A stretch of DNA of 64,000 bases from Diogma glabrata (lineage: Eukaryota > Arthropoda > Insecta > Diptera > Cylindrotomidae). Location of the stretch: positions 460,328,272 through 460,392,271 of the forward strand of contig OY856186.1 of the NCBI GenBank assembly GCA_963693315.1, read 5' to 3'. The position numbers and the translations under genes are program-made. Position 1 is the first letter of the stretch; each line of letters starts with the position of its first letter. Below, piece after piece: positions 10,786 to 21,639 of the stretch. The notes beneath the pieces were generated by a model. The model was not told where the DNA came from. It did not search any database and worked only from the letters and a program-made list of their open reading frames with translations.

Positions 10786-11940
10786 ATTTTACAATTCTTT
10801 CTCCGGAAAGCTAAGCAAATTCATTGGTATTAATGCGCATTTTTGCCGTTTGCAAATCACTATCGGCTAAGTGCCACCATTTTTATTATTTTATTTATCA
10901 TGATTGCCATCCATGTTTAATCAGACATAAGTTATGCTTCTTTGCATAGAATTTAAGCGATTTCCGTCTCGTAATTGTGAGCTTTAAATCGATATAATCG
11001 ATTTTATCAAGTATCAAGTAACAAGTAGTAAGTTTTCACTTAATTTTAGAAACATGTATTACATACAATTCTAAGCCAACAACATATTTAGTGAAGATGA
11101 TAAAATTCCACCAATACATATAATTTTGATATACAAATGTAATTGTTTCAGCCTTCAGGTTATACTATCTTTCTTACGTTATTTTTAATTTCATAAAAAT
11201 TATTTTCAACAAAAAACATTGATTAAAGAAAAACTACCGTTTAAAACGTTAGTTAAATAAAAAGCAAATTAAGTGTACACAACAACTTCCCAAATTTTCA
11301 TGATCATTAATGTATTAATGCATAAAGGACAAACAGACATACTTTTAATTTTATATATATTCAATATTTATTTAGCATGATGACTCGAATGCAAATTGCA
11401 AAAGACAGTAGCAATATAACTTTAAAAAACTGCGTTATAGATCAATTTTTTAAAATTAGTATAAAGAAATTTTTATTTTTTTATGAATTCATAAATAAAA
11501 AAAAATAATTTTAATGGTATTTAATAAAAATAAAAAAAAAATTATGTGCCATATCAGGTTGTTGAACTCACTACCTACAGCACATCAGTCGAGCACGATA
11601 TCCACAACGCAATTTGAAACGTTAAGAAATGATAGATGGATAAATGATAGATAAATCTTTCACCTCAGAGCGTCACGGATCAGCCTAACTTACTACCTAC
11701 GGAAAAATCTGTGTGTGAGCTACCTACGGAAAAATCTGCCTAAAGAAGTTTTCACTTCAAAAATTTATTTTTGAAATACTTTTTCTTCAATGGAAAAGTT
11801 AAAAATTTCGCTTTTTCCTCATGATTAATAAAGAATTGAGCTACCTACATTTTAAAGCATTGTATTTCTATTAAAAAATTATAATAAAAAGTTGCTCAAA
11901 TCTCATAAATTGTGCATGCACCGTAACATTATAAAAAATT
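10786..11940. other. AT-rich intergenic DNA
   Basis: No gene recognised. A duplicated short phrase (CTACCTACGGAAAAATCTG) occurs at about 11691 and 11728. A frame at about 11560-11660 reading LLNSLPTAHQSS could be a scrap of a LINE 3' end but is too short to call. Confidence 0.4.
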
Positions 11941-11946
11941 GTTTAA

Positions 11947-12850
11947 AGTTAAAAGATTGATTTGAAAAGTTAACCCAAAGTGAATCCAAATTTGTGCGAG
12001 AGTTTTTGTGAATTAAATATACTAAATAATACTGTAATAATACAGAAAAATCCAGACGATTACAGTGACTACCAGAAAAATCAAATCACAACAAAACACA
12101 ACAACCAATTAATGAAATTAATAACGTTGTTGTTGTATTTCGTGGAATTTGGGTCAACAATAAATAAAATTGAATGATATTATGAATCAAATCAGCATAA
12201 CGTAAAGTAATCGAATGTTCTACTATTTTCTCAAGGTTTCTAAAGAGTGACCTCGAATTATCTAGAAATTAAGCAGAGTAGTAACTATATAAGCAATTGC
12301 CTTTTGTAGATTAGCAATTAGTTTTATTTTAAACCTGCGATAGTGAAGTTAAAATTATAAAAGTGATCTTTTAATTAGTTTTTGTGAATAAAGTTTTAAG
12401 TTTTATTGAGTAGAAATATTTTGTGTATTATTTTGAACGTTGTATTACTGGAAATTTCTGCAATAAACCGTTGGAGTTTCTGAAGCTGTTGAAGGAATAT
12501 TCTAGTTAGGAATATTGTTTGCTGTACTGTTTCCTGTTGTTGAGGAACAATTAAAGGGTTAAATACTTAATAAAACCTGGTGTGTTTGCTTACTAATCAG
12601 TGATCGAACTCAGAAAGAGATTGGGAATTACGTTTATCGAATTGGGAGTAAGGCCAATTCGAAGGAAGGTTAAAAAACGTAACAATACAATTAGATTATG
12701 ATTACTGATAAGTGAAGAAGTTCATGATGGATTACTTTTAATTAATTTAAGAATATACAAAAAAGTTAAAGTTAAGAGATTGTATTGAAAAGTTAACTCA
12801 AGGTGAAGCCAAACTTGTGCGAGAGTTTTTGTTAATTAAATTTAAATATA
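11947..12850 (+). repeat. Direct repeat pair around an LTR-like segment
   Basis: About 85 bp at 11947-12030 (GTTAACCCAAAGTGAA, TTGTGCGAGAGTTTTTGT) recurs diverged at 12771-12850 (GTTAACTCAAGGTGAA, the same TTGTGCGAGAGTTTTTGT). Between them lie a TATA-like ACTATATAAG (12285) and AATAAAG (12388), as in an LTR. No coding region is attached. It could be a solo LTR remnant with duplicated leader; not proven. Confidence 0.4.
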
Positions 12851-13114
12851 ACAAATTTTGGGAAAAGGAAAAGAAGAGTATTTGAATTTATTACACAGTA
12901 TTTGAATTTATTACATTTACAAGACGGCAAAGGTCGTATCTAGAAATCAACAATACTACGAGAGGAACGAACCATAATTTCTTAGCCTAAGTCAAACAAC
13001 ATTTTATTAATAGTATAAATGTAAAAATAAATGTCCGTAGCCGAACAGAGAGGCTTTGTTAAATATATATTAAACCAAAAAATTTTGCTGTAACCTTTTG
13101 ACCGATTAAGTTGA

Positions 13115-13340
13115 GTTGTGTTATGTGTGTGCTGTGGGCATGGGCAGGGCCGGAAACTCCCAACGATGATTAGGGTCTTCAACCCTCTACCGGCACCTAA
13201 TCTCAATTGTTTCAAAGTAATAGCTTGCGCTATCCCCAGCTAATATAATAGTGATACCAGTTTTCCAGGGATTCCCATTGACACCAGAGCTTTAAATATG
13301 TATATGTACTGTCTCTATTTGACTGAATAAACTATTATTA
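13115..13340 (+). repeat. LINE 3' tail ending in TTA repeats
   Basis: A relatively GC-richer stretch (GCCGGAAACTCCCAACGATG, GCGCTATCCCCAGC) ends at AATAAACTATTATTATTATT (13327-13346). A 3' UTR closing in a short trinucleotide tail is usual for I-type LINEs. No RT is preserved upstream. Confidence 0.45.
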
Positions 13341-13346
13341 TTATTT

Positions 13347-14575
13347 AGGACCAATCTTCGACACAAACAAAAGCATACTAACAGATATATAAGCTAGAAC
13401 TACTGTAGGTAATAAGACCTCTAGTAACTAAATCTCTCAAACTCAAGATATGCAAGACATTAGACCGGTGTGACGTAAGGGTTACAAACGGGGATCTTTA
13501 TACTTTCTGACGGGTTACTGAAATTACACTTTTGAATGAAAAAAAATTACTTATTTTCGGGTTTTCGTAGTATGTATGCGTCGTCAATGGGCAACAAAGG
13601 ATAAGTCAAAAAAAAAATTAACAAGCGTACGTAAATATTTATATTTAACATTAGTTTTAAAATAAATATTAGACTCAAACAACTGTAATCAAAATAACAT
13701 TAAAAAAGTACATAGTTTCTAGAAACATTTGATTTACTTAAAGTACATATTAATTTTAAATATAATTTTGTTTTTAAGATTTAACATCAGTTCTAAATGT
13801 AACGCAAATTTTATCTAAAAAAGAAATTAAATCCTGTAAATAAATAAAAAAAAAACATAATTTAAGGAATTATAAAGTTTTTATGTGTAATTAGGTAAAA
13901 TTCAAACCAATAGTTTTTACTACGACCAAACTAGAAATTGTCATGTTTCATTATTGTTGACTTATTATTATAAAACCACCTAGATAGCAGTAACGTAATA
14001 GATTTATTACACACTAGTGCGAAATGAAATAGTAAGCAATTTAAAATTCTCATGAAAAACATTTCAACAAATACAAGAATCAATATAAATGAGTTTTTGA
14101 TTTTTCTAAAAACCTAAGTACAACACGTTATTATTAAATAGCAAAAAAAAAAACAGTCAAAAATAACACCATAATAGTTTATGAAAAATAAGTAAATAAA
14201 TCAAATCCTAGTATATTCACATACAAGTATTTCTAAATAAATTGCTTTACTGACGCGTTAAACCATCATACTTGTAAGATCTTAATATCATTGAGGGCGC
14301 CTATTATATGAACAACGATGAATAGAAAAAGGTCCGAGAATAAAGTTAGATCTTCATCCTTGAATTTTATTTTTCGTCGATTGTATGAACACGGTAAGAA
14401 TTTTTTTGTTTTTATAGCAGTATGTTTATAAGTGCCAATACGTTTTCTTTTGCTTTTCTATTAAATAAATTTAATTGTAAATAAAAAGAATTATTTGAAA
14501 ATTTAAATTAGTTGTATTAAAAATATTATTTATTTTACATTTTTTGGTTTGTTCAAAACTAAACAAGATAATATA
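13347..14575. other. AT-rich intergenic DNA, nothing recognised
   Basis: Long poly-A/T-rich sequence, no plausible exon or element end seen. Confidence 0.45.
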
Positions 14576-14576
14576 A

Positions 14577-14820
14577 TTTTTTAAAAAATGAATGAAAAAG
14601 CACCTTATTCTTCTTTACTAAAAGTAAGTTTTATTATTTTTTACTATATACGCATTTCAAAAGCTATGCTTTCATCATCTGTAGTATATAAAAACTGAGT
14701 TTTTATATACTATACAGATGATGAAAGCATAGCTTTCGAAATGCGTATATAGTAAAAAATAAAAAATAATAAAACTCAGTAAACAAGAATAAGGTGTTTT
14801 TCATTCATTTTTATAAAAAA
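14577..14820. repeat. Fold-back (long inverted repeat), ~110-bp arms
   Basis: The left arm (from AAAATGAATGAAAAAGCACC at about 14585) and the right arm (ending GGTGTTTTTCATTCATTTTT at about 14812) are near-perfect reverse complements. They meet around 14697 (GTATATAAAAACT / GAGTTTTTATATAC). Inner blocks such as ATACGCATTTC and GCTATGCTTTCATCATCTGT pair almost fully. Total about 240 bp with essentially no loop. It is probably a fold-back MITE; its transcript would form a long hairpin. Confidence 0.85.
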
Positions 14821-15084
14821 ATTATTTATTTTACTATTAATTTATATCAAAAAACAAATTTTAGAAACTCACAAACTTAAATACAAAAATAACCACTAAT
14901 TCATAACAAAATTATCATGCTATGCGCATGTCAATAAAAAAACAAATTGTTCTATCCGCTGTTCCTATACAAGAAAAATAGAGAATAAAGCATAGAATAG
15001 AACAAAATCGTCGGACACATTTTTTTTGTTCTATCATGATTCATACAATACGAACGACGTTATATCCGATGTGTGACAAAGACC

Positions 15085-15430
15085 TGAGCAGTTCTTGAGG
15101 TGGCACCATTCCTTGCATGCATTACACTGAATAGATGTTGTGTTGCACTTAAGATATTTTTACATATTGTACAGTGCCATGTTTTAGTTGGTCCCAGATT
15201 TCTTTCAATACCAGCCATGACGAGGAGTGTTTGAAACAGTGAGGCTAGTGACAGCTGCTTCTTTACAAAAAAAAATGGAGCGATGGATTTGCACTTTTCG
15301 TCGAAATTGTTGTGATGGCCCTTGGTCGGAATTGGGTGGCGAGTGCTTCTGGGACGTAGACCGGACCATATTGAGAAGCTTCTGGGGCGTAAACCCGTCC
15401 GATGTCAATTGATGGCCCACCGATATCACT
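15085..15430 (-). pseudogene. LINE relic, same composite as 5080-5520
   Basis: The minus strand encodes a short cysteine-rich piece (around 15090-15150) like the CCKEWCHLKKCSGL piece near 5230, preceded by HSPPNSDQGPSQQFRRK (15285-15380). The same pair, in the same order, occurs at 5220-5480. That makes them two copies of one repeat rather than chance similarity. Confidence 0.5.
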
Positions 15431-16275
15431 TACACGAGGAATGTATCATACTGTCGGTTCAAGAGCTAATGAAATGCTAACCAAACAATACCTATTGGCC
15501 TGTCACAAAGAGCAACATCCCTGCAATGACACCTTAACTACGATTGAACCATCTAGAGACATAAGGAAGACAGCAAGATGCTTTCTGCATGATGTCAGAG
15601 ATAGCCAGGTTACTGGTAACATTGACGAATCTATAGAACTGTGGTGGTATTATGAAACCCGGTCGTCAATACCGGTCGGATTGTTATCGTTATCGATAAT
15701 AAAAGACTATTAAATATAAAATTATGGATAATTACAAACTAATATTTTATGACACCATTTAATAATATTAAACATCTACCGTTAGCTCAACACCTACCGA
15801 ATGATTTTTGACGTGATGATTGAAATATTAGATTTTAGTACAACCGGAGAATTTTTGCCAAAAACTTATCGTTGTCGGGTTTCATGATACTACCACTGGT
15901 TTAAAAGCACTCCACACCAAAACTGTTGAAAACGTAATAAGGAACTATGCTCCAAATCGAGTTCTAAATAGAAAACCACCTAAAGTCGCTGCACGAGGAG
16001 GTCCAGCTACCTCGCAGCACCAGATCCATCCTAGCCCTACTAAGAGCCGGCTGTTCTCGCCCTAAACAACTACATGAGTAGAGTTGTTCCTGAAACTATT
16101 GACAAGTGTCCCACATGTGAGGGCACGCCGCACGATGTAGACCGCCTATTTAATTGTCCTGACAATATAATCAACCTGATGCAGGAAGATTTGTGGTACC
16201 GCCCAAGGGCAGTAGCAAAGTTCCTGAACCTGGACCAGGAGGATTAGCTCCCAACCCGTCGCTACAACAACAACA
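15425..16275 (+). pseudogene. Jockey-like LINE 3' end (RT C-terminus), interrupted
   Basis: Plus-strand frames give the C-terminal part of a Jockey-type ORF2: ANEMLTKQYLLACHKEQHPC and DIRKTARCFLHDVRD (15465-15600), then LHTKTVENVIRNYAPNRVL (15905-15975). After a frameshift come LPRSTRSILALLRAG, NNYMSRVVPETIDKC and CPTCEGTPHDVDRLFNCP (16000-16160), and LWYRPRAVAKFLNLDQED with a stop at about 16246. The cysteine-rich tail and the AKFL ending are characteristic. The element ends in CAACAACAACAACAA (about 16263-16278). A small inverted-repeat element (15640-15896) is inserted in it. Confidence 0.78.
15640..15896. mobile_element. MITE inserted in the LINE tail
   Basis: Left end GTGGTGGTATTATGAAACCC (15641) and right end GGGTTTCATGATACTACCAC (about 15877-15896) are inverted copies with two differences. 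About 255 bp, non-coding. It separates two parts of the Jockey-like coding sequence that are otherwise in register, which fixes its borders approximately. No clear target duplication read. Confidence 0.6.
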
Positions 16276-16373
16276 ACAATGTTATATCCTATGATTTATC
16301 TTCTATTCGCATTCATACGATCTGCCCTGAGTGCTCGTTTTTTAATATACTTTTCTCAACCTTTAAATATTTA

Positions 16374-16600
16374 TACACTGAAAAAAACGTTCTATTTCCA
16401 ATCGAGCCACGGTTGTTTCAACAGCTGTACAGGTACAGAACAGGTACAGTTGGGGCAACCGCATGTACTATTTATTTGAAAATTAAATGTAGTTCAATTA
16501 GCTTCAATCAAATACTTCTATTTGAAATGTAAAATTCATGATATAAGGTCAAAATCAAGGCAAGATCATGGAAATAGTTATCAATTTACAAACGTATTCT
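16374..16600. repeat. Dispersed repeat family S, copy 1
   Basis: It begins ACACTGAAAAAAACGTTCTA and TTTCCAATCGA, and contains AATTCATGATATAAGG and GGAAATAGTTAT. The same blocks recur at 24731-24918 and 27048-27090, where a second insertion splits them. It lies just beyond the SLX4 stop codon and may supply part of that gene's 3' UTR. Confidence 0.55.
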
Positions 16601-16725
16601 TACAATACAGCATAATGTACATTTGAGTTTGAAAACACATGCAAATCAACCGACAACGTTTGATATATTTTAATGCAATCACAAAATAATATCTTCTATT
16701 TCAATAAAGCGTTTCTAAAAAATGT

Positions 16726-19700
16726 TTAACTTACATTCAACTCATATTTCAAACCAATTGATTTGAAATAAAAATATAACCTGTCAAGCTCAAGTGGCTG
16801 ATATGAAAGCACAGCCCTTCTCAGTTTTGAGTTTGATCGAAAAAGGTTATAAAAGGATATATGAAGTGGTACCGCGCAATAATGAATTTTGTTTGATCTT
16901 GGTTTCGTTTGCAAAAATATTTCATCATCCTTTAATAAATTAGATGTAAATTTGTCGATTTTAAACATATCTTCTCCTGAATCAACTTCTGAAAAATCAA
17001 TTCCACTATACGTTCCTATTAATATTTGTTTATTGCTCGAAAGTTGATTTGTTTTTTGAATAGAAAACGTTTTGTTCTTTATTTCTGTTGCTTCAGATAG
17101 AAATTTTCCATCCTTTGTTATTTTGTTAAGCATATCTTCAATTAACGGATGTGTTTCAATATATATATGTTTTAAAACTAGTATAGCTTTATTTCGATTT
17201 AACTTCTTAACTCCAATCTTTTCTAACTCTTGATGAAGCTCTTTTAAGCTCATTAAATGATAATTTGGGATCGATGATGCAATTGGACTGTAATCAAATT
17301 CATCATCGATTAAATTATTTGTGTAGAAACCTGTTCTATTGGATTTTGTTATACTGTTAATAGACCTACTATTTATAAGATATTCATAAAAATTATGCCC
17401 AGATGGATATGCTTTGATTGCTGATTTATTAATATCATATTCATTTTTTTTTTTATTTACGTTAGTTAAATCTTCGTCATTAATAATACTGCAAAAACTT
17501 TGATAGGAAATATCTGAACCATTATCTGATAATTGTTTTTCTCTTTGTGATATATTTATCTGGAGAACATTATCATGGTGTGAAAGTGTTGAATCGGATG
17601 AAAGTGTTGAATCCTCCTGTGTAATTATGTTTGAACAATTTTCAGGAACAAGATTTAGCCCTTCTGTGTTCAAAAAAACATCTGGATCAATGTCATTGGA
17701 GCTATCATATAGTAATACCGTATCAGGTTTATTGGCCGTATTTAATATAATGTAGGAAGGTTTGATTGATGGAATGATATTAGTATTTTCTTGAGTATTG
17801 TTTTGATACTGGACATTTTCTTTCCGATATAAAATATTTTCTGGGCTTTGTGATAAATGATGATGTTCACAAATAGGTTGATTAAAGTTGCAATGATCGT
17901 TAATATAGTTGTTTGATAAAGATAAATTTTTACTATCGTTAGATGTACTGCTAATATTTAAACTTATATCATCACTAAATATATCAATTGACCTATTATT
18001 AAGAGAAGAGCATTTGGATGAACTTATGTGAGAGTTTAAATCGCCCTTTTTTAGCGATTGTCCTAAATGATTCTCATCTTCTAAAAGAAGATCTATAAAT
18101 TTCAAACCTGTACATTTACTGGTGTGTGTTTTGTATGGTTCTTCATTACTGTGATTTTCAGCATGACTTGGATATATCAGTTCGACATCAGAGAGATCTT
18201 TGAAGTTAGTATTTTTTGTTTTAAACTCTGTTTCTTTATTTGAATTTATATTAGCATCTTTTTTACATACTTTTTCAAGTTTTTCAACAGAAAACGCAAG
18301 GTTGGCAGAATATTTCAAGAAATGTGATTTCTTAATTGAATAATCGACTTCGTCATCAGATATGCTCACAGAACTATTTGATGATATACATTTATCATTA
18401 TAATCGTTCGTTTTTTCATCATCTGATACCGCCATTGATATTTTGTCTAAATGTACGTTTTCATTATTTCTTTCAAAAAAAGGTATAGATAAATGTTTAT
18501 TCGATAAATGAACATCGTGTCTAGAAGAATGATTTTCCATACTATTCTTGAAATAACCATTTTTCGGCTGTTTTTTATATCTTACATTTCGCGTAACGTA
18601 ATTCGGCGCCTCGTCATCCGATATTTCAATAATTGTTGATTGAGTAGATTTATTCGAAATTTCACCCTCTTCTGTTCTATGATCTAATTCTAAATTCGTT
18701 AGTTTATCACTGGGATGTGTTATATTCAATTTGTTTTCAGTACCATGGGTATTTGAAAATAACAATTTAAAACAGTTTTCTGTATTTTCATCCATATAAT
18801 TTTGATTTTGTTTGTTTTGACTCAGTTTTTCTATTTGCGCCAATTCCTCTTGTAAATAGTTTGTAGCAAGCACGTCAAATTGGAAGTTGTTTTGTAATTC
18901 ATTTTTGAATTCTTCTGAAAATAAAAGAGGAACAACGTTTGACCGGTTTGGAACTAAAACAATAAAAATTTCTAATCATTTCTCATGTGCAATAAACTTT
19001 AAGTCAACAAATAAAATAAATTTAAAGCAATAACGGTTAGTTGCTATAAGTGTGTGATTCATACAGATTGGATATCAATTGGTTTTATTTTTTCAAAGTG
19101 AAATGTTCTGCTATCATTATTTTTTTAATAAAATGTGTTGTAGGAAATACAATATGTGTCACAAGAACCCATAAAAACCTTTTAGAACCAAGCTTCCACA
19201 ACAACATGCGCTCTAATGTGCCAATGGACGCTAATTCTGTTTTGTTTATTTTAATTTTTTCAAGAATGAATAACTAAACAATAAATCCTGTTAGATAATA
19301 AAACATGACATAGGTTAATATTTCATGATAGGATAAAGAAAATAAAAATAAAAGGATAAAAAGAAAATTTTAAGAAAAATATTGTAGTCATCTTTGCACG
19401 AGAAAGCAGCATTGGTTTTAGCAAAAACCAATCATAAGTCATCTACATCGTATGTTTATTTTAAGAAAACATTGAATTAAAGTAAATGTATCTTTTGAAT
19501 GAAAATATTTATTTTATTAATATAAAGGTATTGTAATACAGACGAAAACCAATTTTAAATTATTTTGTAAATTACCTGATTCTTCTACCGCATGTTTTTC
19601 AAACGAATCGGTAATCCCCTCTTCCTCTTCAAAACTAGAAAATAAATCGGGAGAATTTGAATGACACTGCTGCATTTCTGTATCCGAAAATAGTTTTGTA

Positions 19701-20850
19701 TCATTCTCATCTTGAATATCATTTATCTCAATTTCAAAATAGTTTATAGAATTTATTCTTGGAGGCGTTAAGTCTCGACCGGGAATTTCAGACCAATTTT
19801 TTAACAAACACCCTCTGTTGACATTTGCTTTTTGAACTAAACCGTTTATATAATATGCATCTAACATTAAACTACTTTCATCATCCGAAGATTGTAAATA
19901 AAAATTCCTGTTGTTTGAATCATGCATATCTTTTAAATAATAACTCTGAACTTCGTATTTCCCGTTTCCAATAAATTGGTTACATTGTATTTCATTTAAA
20001 ATTGCCATTTCTATTCGTTCTTGTTCCGATTTTCTTAAATAGTCTAATGTTGCTTTTGATATATATTTGAGCTTTTTTCGATTAGGCTTAGTATTTAAGA
20101 TTTTTTTAAGATTTAGAGATGCAGTAGAATTAAATCCAAATTTTTCTAATGTTTGTTGATTATCTCCAAATTTATTTTCCTCTGTTTTGTAAACACCATC
20201 AAAGTTATTAGAATCACATACATTAAAACTATCGACAATTGATCGAGATAACGCTATCGTCATTTGCAACTCATCGGGATCTAAGTTCTCCGATAAGCTT
20301 TGCTGTGCGGTTAATCGTGCAAATAATTCCTCCTCATGTTCTTTTCGATTAGATAATTTCTTTAGATTTAGTTGTTTTGATTTTCCTTTTAATTTTGTTG
20401 AATTATTTTTTCTTGCGTTTATGTTATTAGGATTTTTTATTGGTTTTGATTTTTTCGGTCGTTCAAAACAATTTATACTATCATCGATTTTTTTTTCTAA
20501 AAACTCTGTTATAGGAGTATTTCTTTTAGATATTAATTCTGACTTTTTTCTACATATTTTTGCAATTTTATCAGAAGTGCTCTCAAATTTTTGTGAATTT
20601 TTCTTAATTTTTGGGCTTAAAGTAAACTGTTCTTCGGCGGAAGCTTTATTATGTTCCTCTTGGGAATTATTTTTATGAAAAAATTCTGAAATTTTTTGTG
20701 GAATAACTATGTTGCTAAAATAAATTATGTAATATAGAAGTAGATGTTATGAAACAAGAAGTTTTGATTTAGTGTCATTTACCTATTTTTATTTCCATTT
20801 GAAGAATGTTGCAATTGTAATTTTTTTAAATTAACCTTCCTTTTATCCAT
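16726..20850 (-). CDS. SLX4: SLX4-like structure-specific endonuclease scaffold (three exons)
   Basis: SLX4 (MUS312 in flies) is the nuclear scaffold that activates SLX1 and other nucleases to cut branched DNA in repair and meiosis. I assembled exons 20783-20850, 19576-20714 and 16726-18953; all borders are GT..AG, phases agree, and the product is 1144 residues. The N-terminal half is lysine-rich and low in complexity; W330-SEIPGRDLTPPR is a compact conserved-looking block. Acidic serine patches IIEISDDE (510-517), VSDDE (578-582) and VSISDDE (598-604) look like SUMO-interacting motifs. Near the C-terminus is a SAP-like helix pair (LKELHQELEKIGVKKLNRNKAI, about 970), then the SLX1-binding domain (SKLRRAVLSYQPLELDRLYFYFKSIGLKYEL, to the end). 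The last helix of that domain appears missing (see findings). I saw no UBZ zinc finger or BTB domain. Identity rests on the two C-terminal motifs. Confidence 0.82.
18954..19575 (-). other. SLX4 intron 2 (622 bp)
   Basis: Donor TCAG/GTAATT at 19575 and acceptor TTTTAG at 18954, phase 1. Splicing gives ...EESVPNRSNVVPLLFSEEF..., a smooth join. A second acceptor (TTTTCAG about 25 bp further in) exists but would break the frame. Confidence 0.7.
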
Positions 20851-20917
20851 TTCACTAATTTAATTTTTTTTTCATTACTAAATACATTGAATAAAGTTCT
20901 AAATAATAAAATTGATA

Positions 20918-21258
20918 TTAAAATGACATTTTCTTTTCGGCTTCTTGGATAGCTTCAATTTCTTTTGCAGTTCTTTGTTTTATAAAAGAGCTTGTCATCA
21001 GAATACGTCGGTCATTTTCTTCTTCAGTTTTAGTGAAGAAATCTTTGGCAATTCTACCTTTAGCCTTTTGCACAACTGGAAGATAACTGGAAAACAAAAA
21101 ATTCAAAATAAATTTAAAAAAAAGTTTAAATTTTACTTGAAAGCCACTCCAAATGAGACTGCTGCTGCTAAGATATAGAGAGCGATTTTGGTACGAAAAT
21201 TATAGGCTGGTGTACCTCGTAGTTGTCTAGGTTTAGTTTTAACTTGTTTATCACCCAT
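20918..21258 (-). CDS. Small single-pass membrane protein, possibly COX6C-like
   Basis: Two exons, 21137-21258 and 20918-21086 (donor GTAAAA, acceptor TTTCCAG, phase 2), give 96 residues. The N-terminus is basic (KTKPRQLRGTPAYNFRTK), then a transmembrane helix (about 24-42, IALYILAAAVSFGVAF), then a charged helical tail (KAKGRIAKDFFTKTEEENDRR...). A KPxxLRG box followed by one helix and an A-x-x-F-F/Y segment recalls cytochrome c oxidase subunit 6C (cyclope in flies). The tail is about 20 residues longer than that family and the match is weak. If right, it sits in the mitochondrial inner membrane as a nuclear-encoded complex IV subunit. Its stop is 67 bp upstream of the SLX4 ATG on the same strand, with no polyadenylation signal between. 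Gene structure is fairly secure; identity is tentative. Confidence 0.6.
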
Positions 21259-21611
21259 AGCAAAATTTAATAAAAAAAAATAATAAATGTATTACGTGCT
21301 ATATGATTAAGTGAAAAGTACTTGTAGGTTACGTATGATTTTCATTATACAATTCTGACAATTGTTATTTACATCTTAAATACTTCAAACAAATTATATC
21401 AGATTTATAGTAGTTTTAATTACTTTTGAACAACGCGAATATAATTTAAAAACCAACGTTTTAAAAATAATGAATTATAATATTAACACAGTACTAATCA
21501 GTAAGAATTTATAGAACGGAAGGATGTAATAATGCACAAATCATACGATCGCCGATCGGCCACTGAAAAGTGAAAATAGCAAACTTTCGTTCAATGATCT
21601 GTCATATTATT

Positions 21612-21625
21612 TATCTTTATCGATA
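21612..21625. promoter_or_regulatory. DRE-like site (TATCGATA)
   Basis: TTTATCGATAAC, about 360 bp upstream of the start of the small membrane-protein gene. TATCGATA is the DREF site common in insect housekeeping promoters. One site alone is weak evidence, and it borders repeat DNA. Confidence 0.3.
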
Positions 21626-21639
21626 ACCTAACGATAAGC

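Noticed and set aside
12982..13215. 77-residue minus-strand ORF
   Set aside because: It lies antisense to a LINE-type 3' tail and shows no domain.
18926..18934. Alternative acceptor for SLX4 exon 3 (TTTTCAG)
   Set aside because: It puts exon 3 out of phase with exon 2, whereas the upstream TTTTAG acceptor keeps the frame.
20421..20678. 85-residue plus-strand ORF near SLX4
   Set aside because: Antisense of SLX4 exon 2, which is supported by splice phase and continuity.
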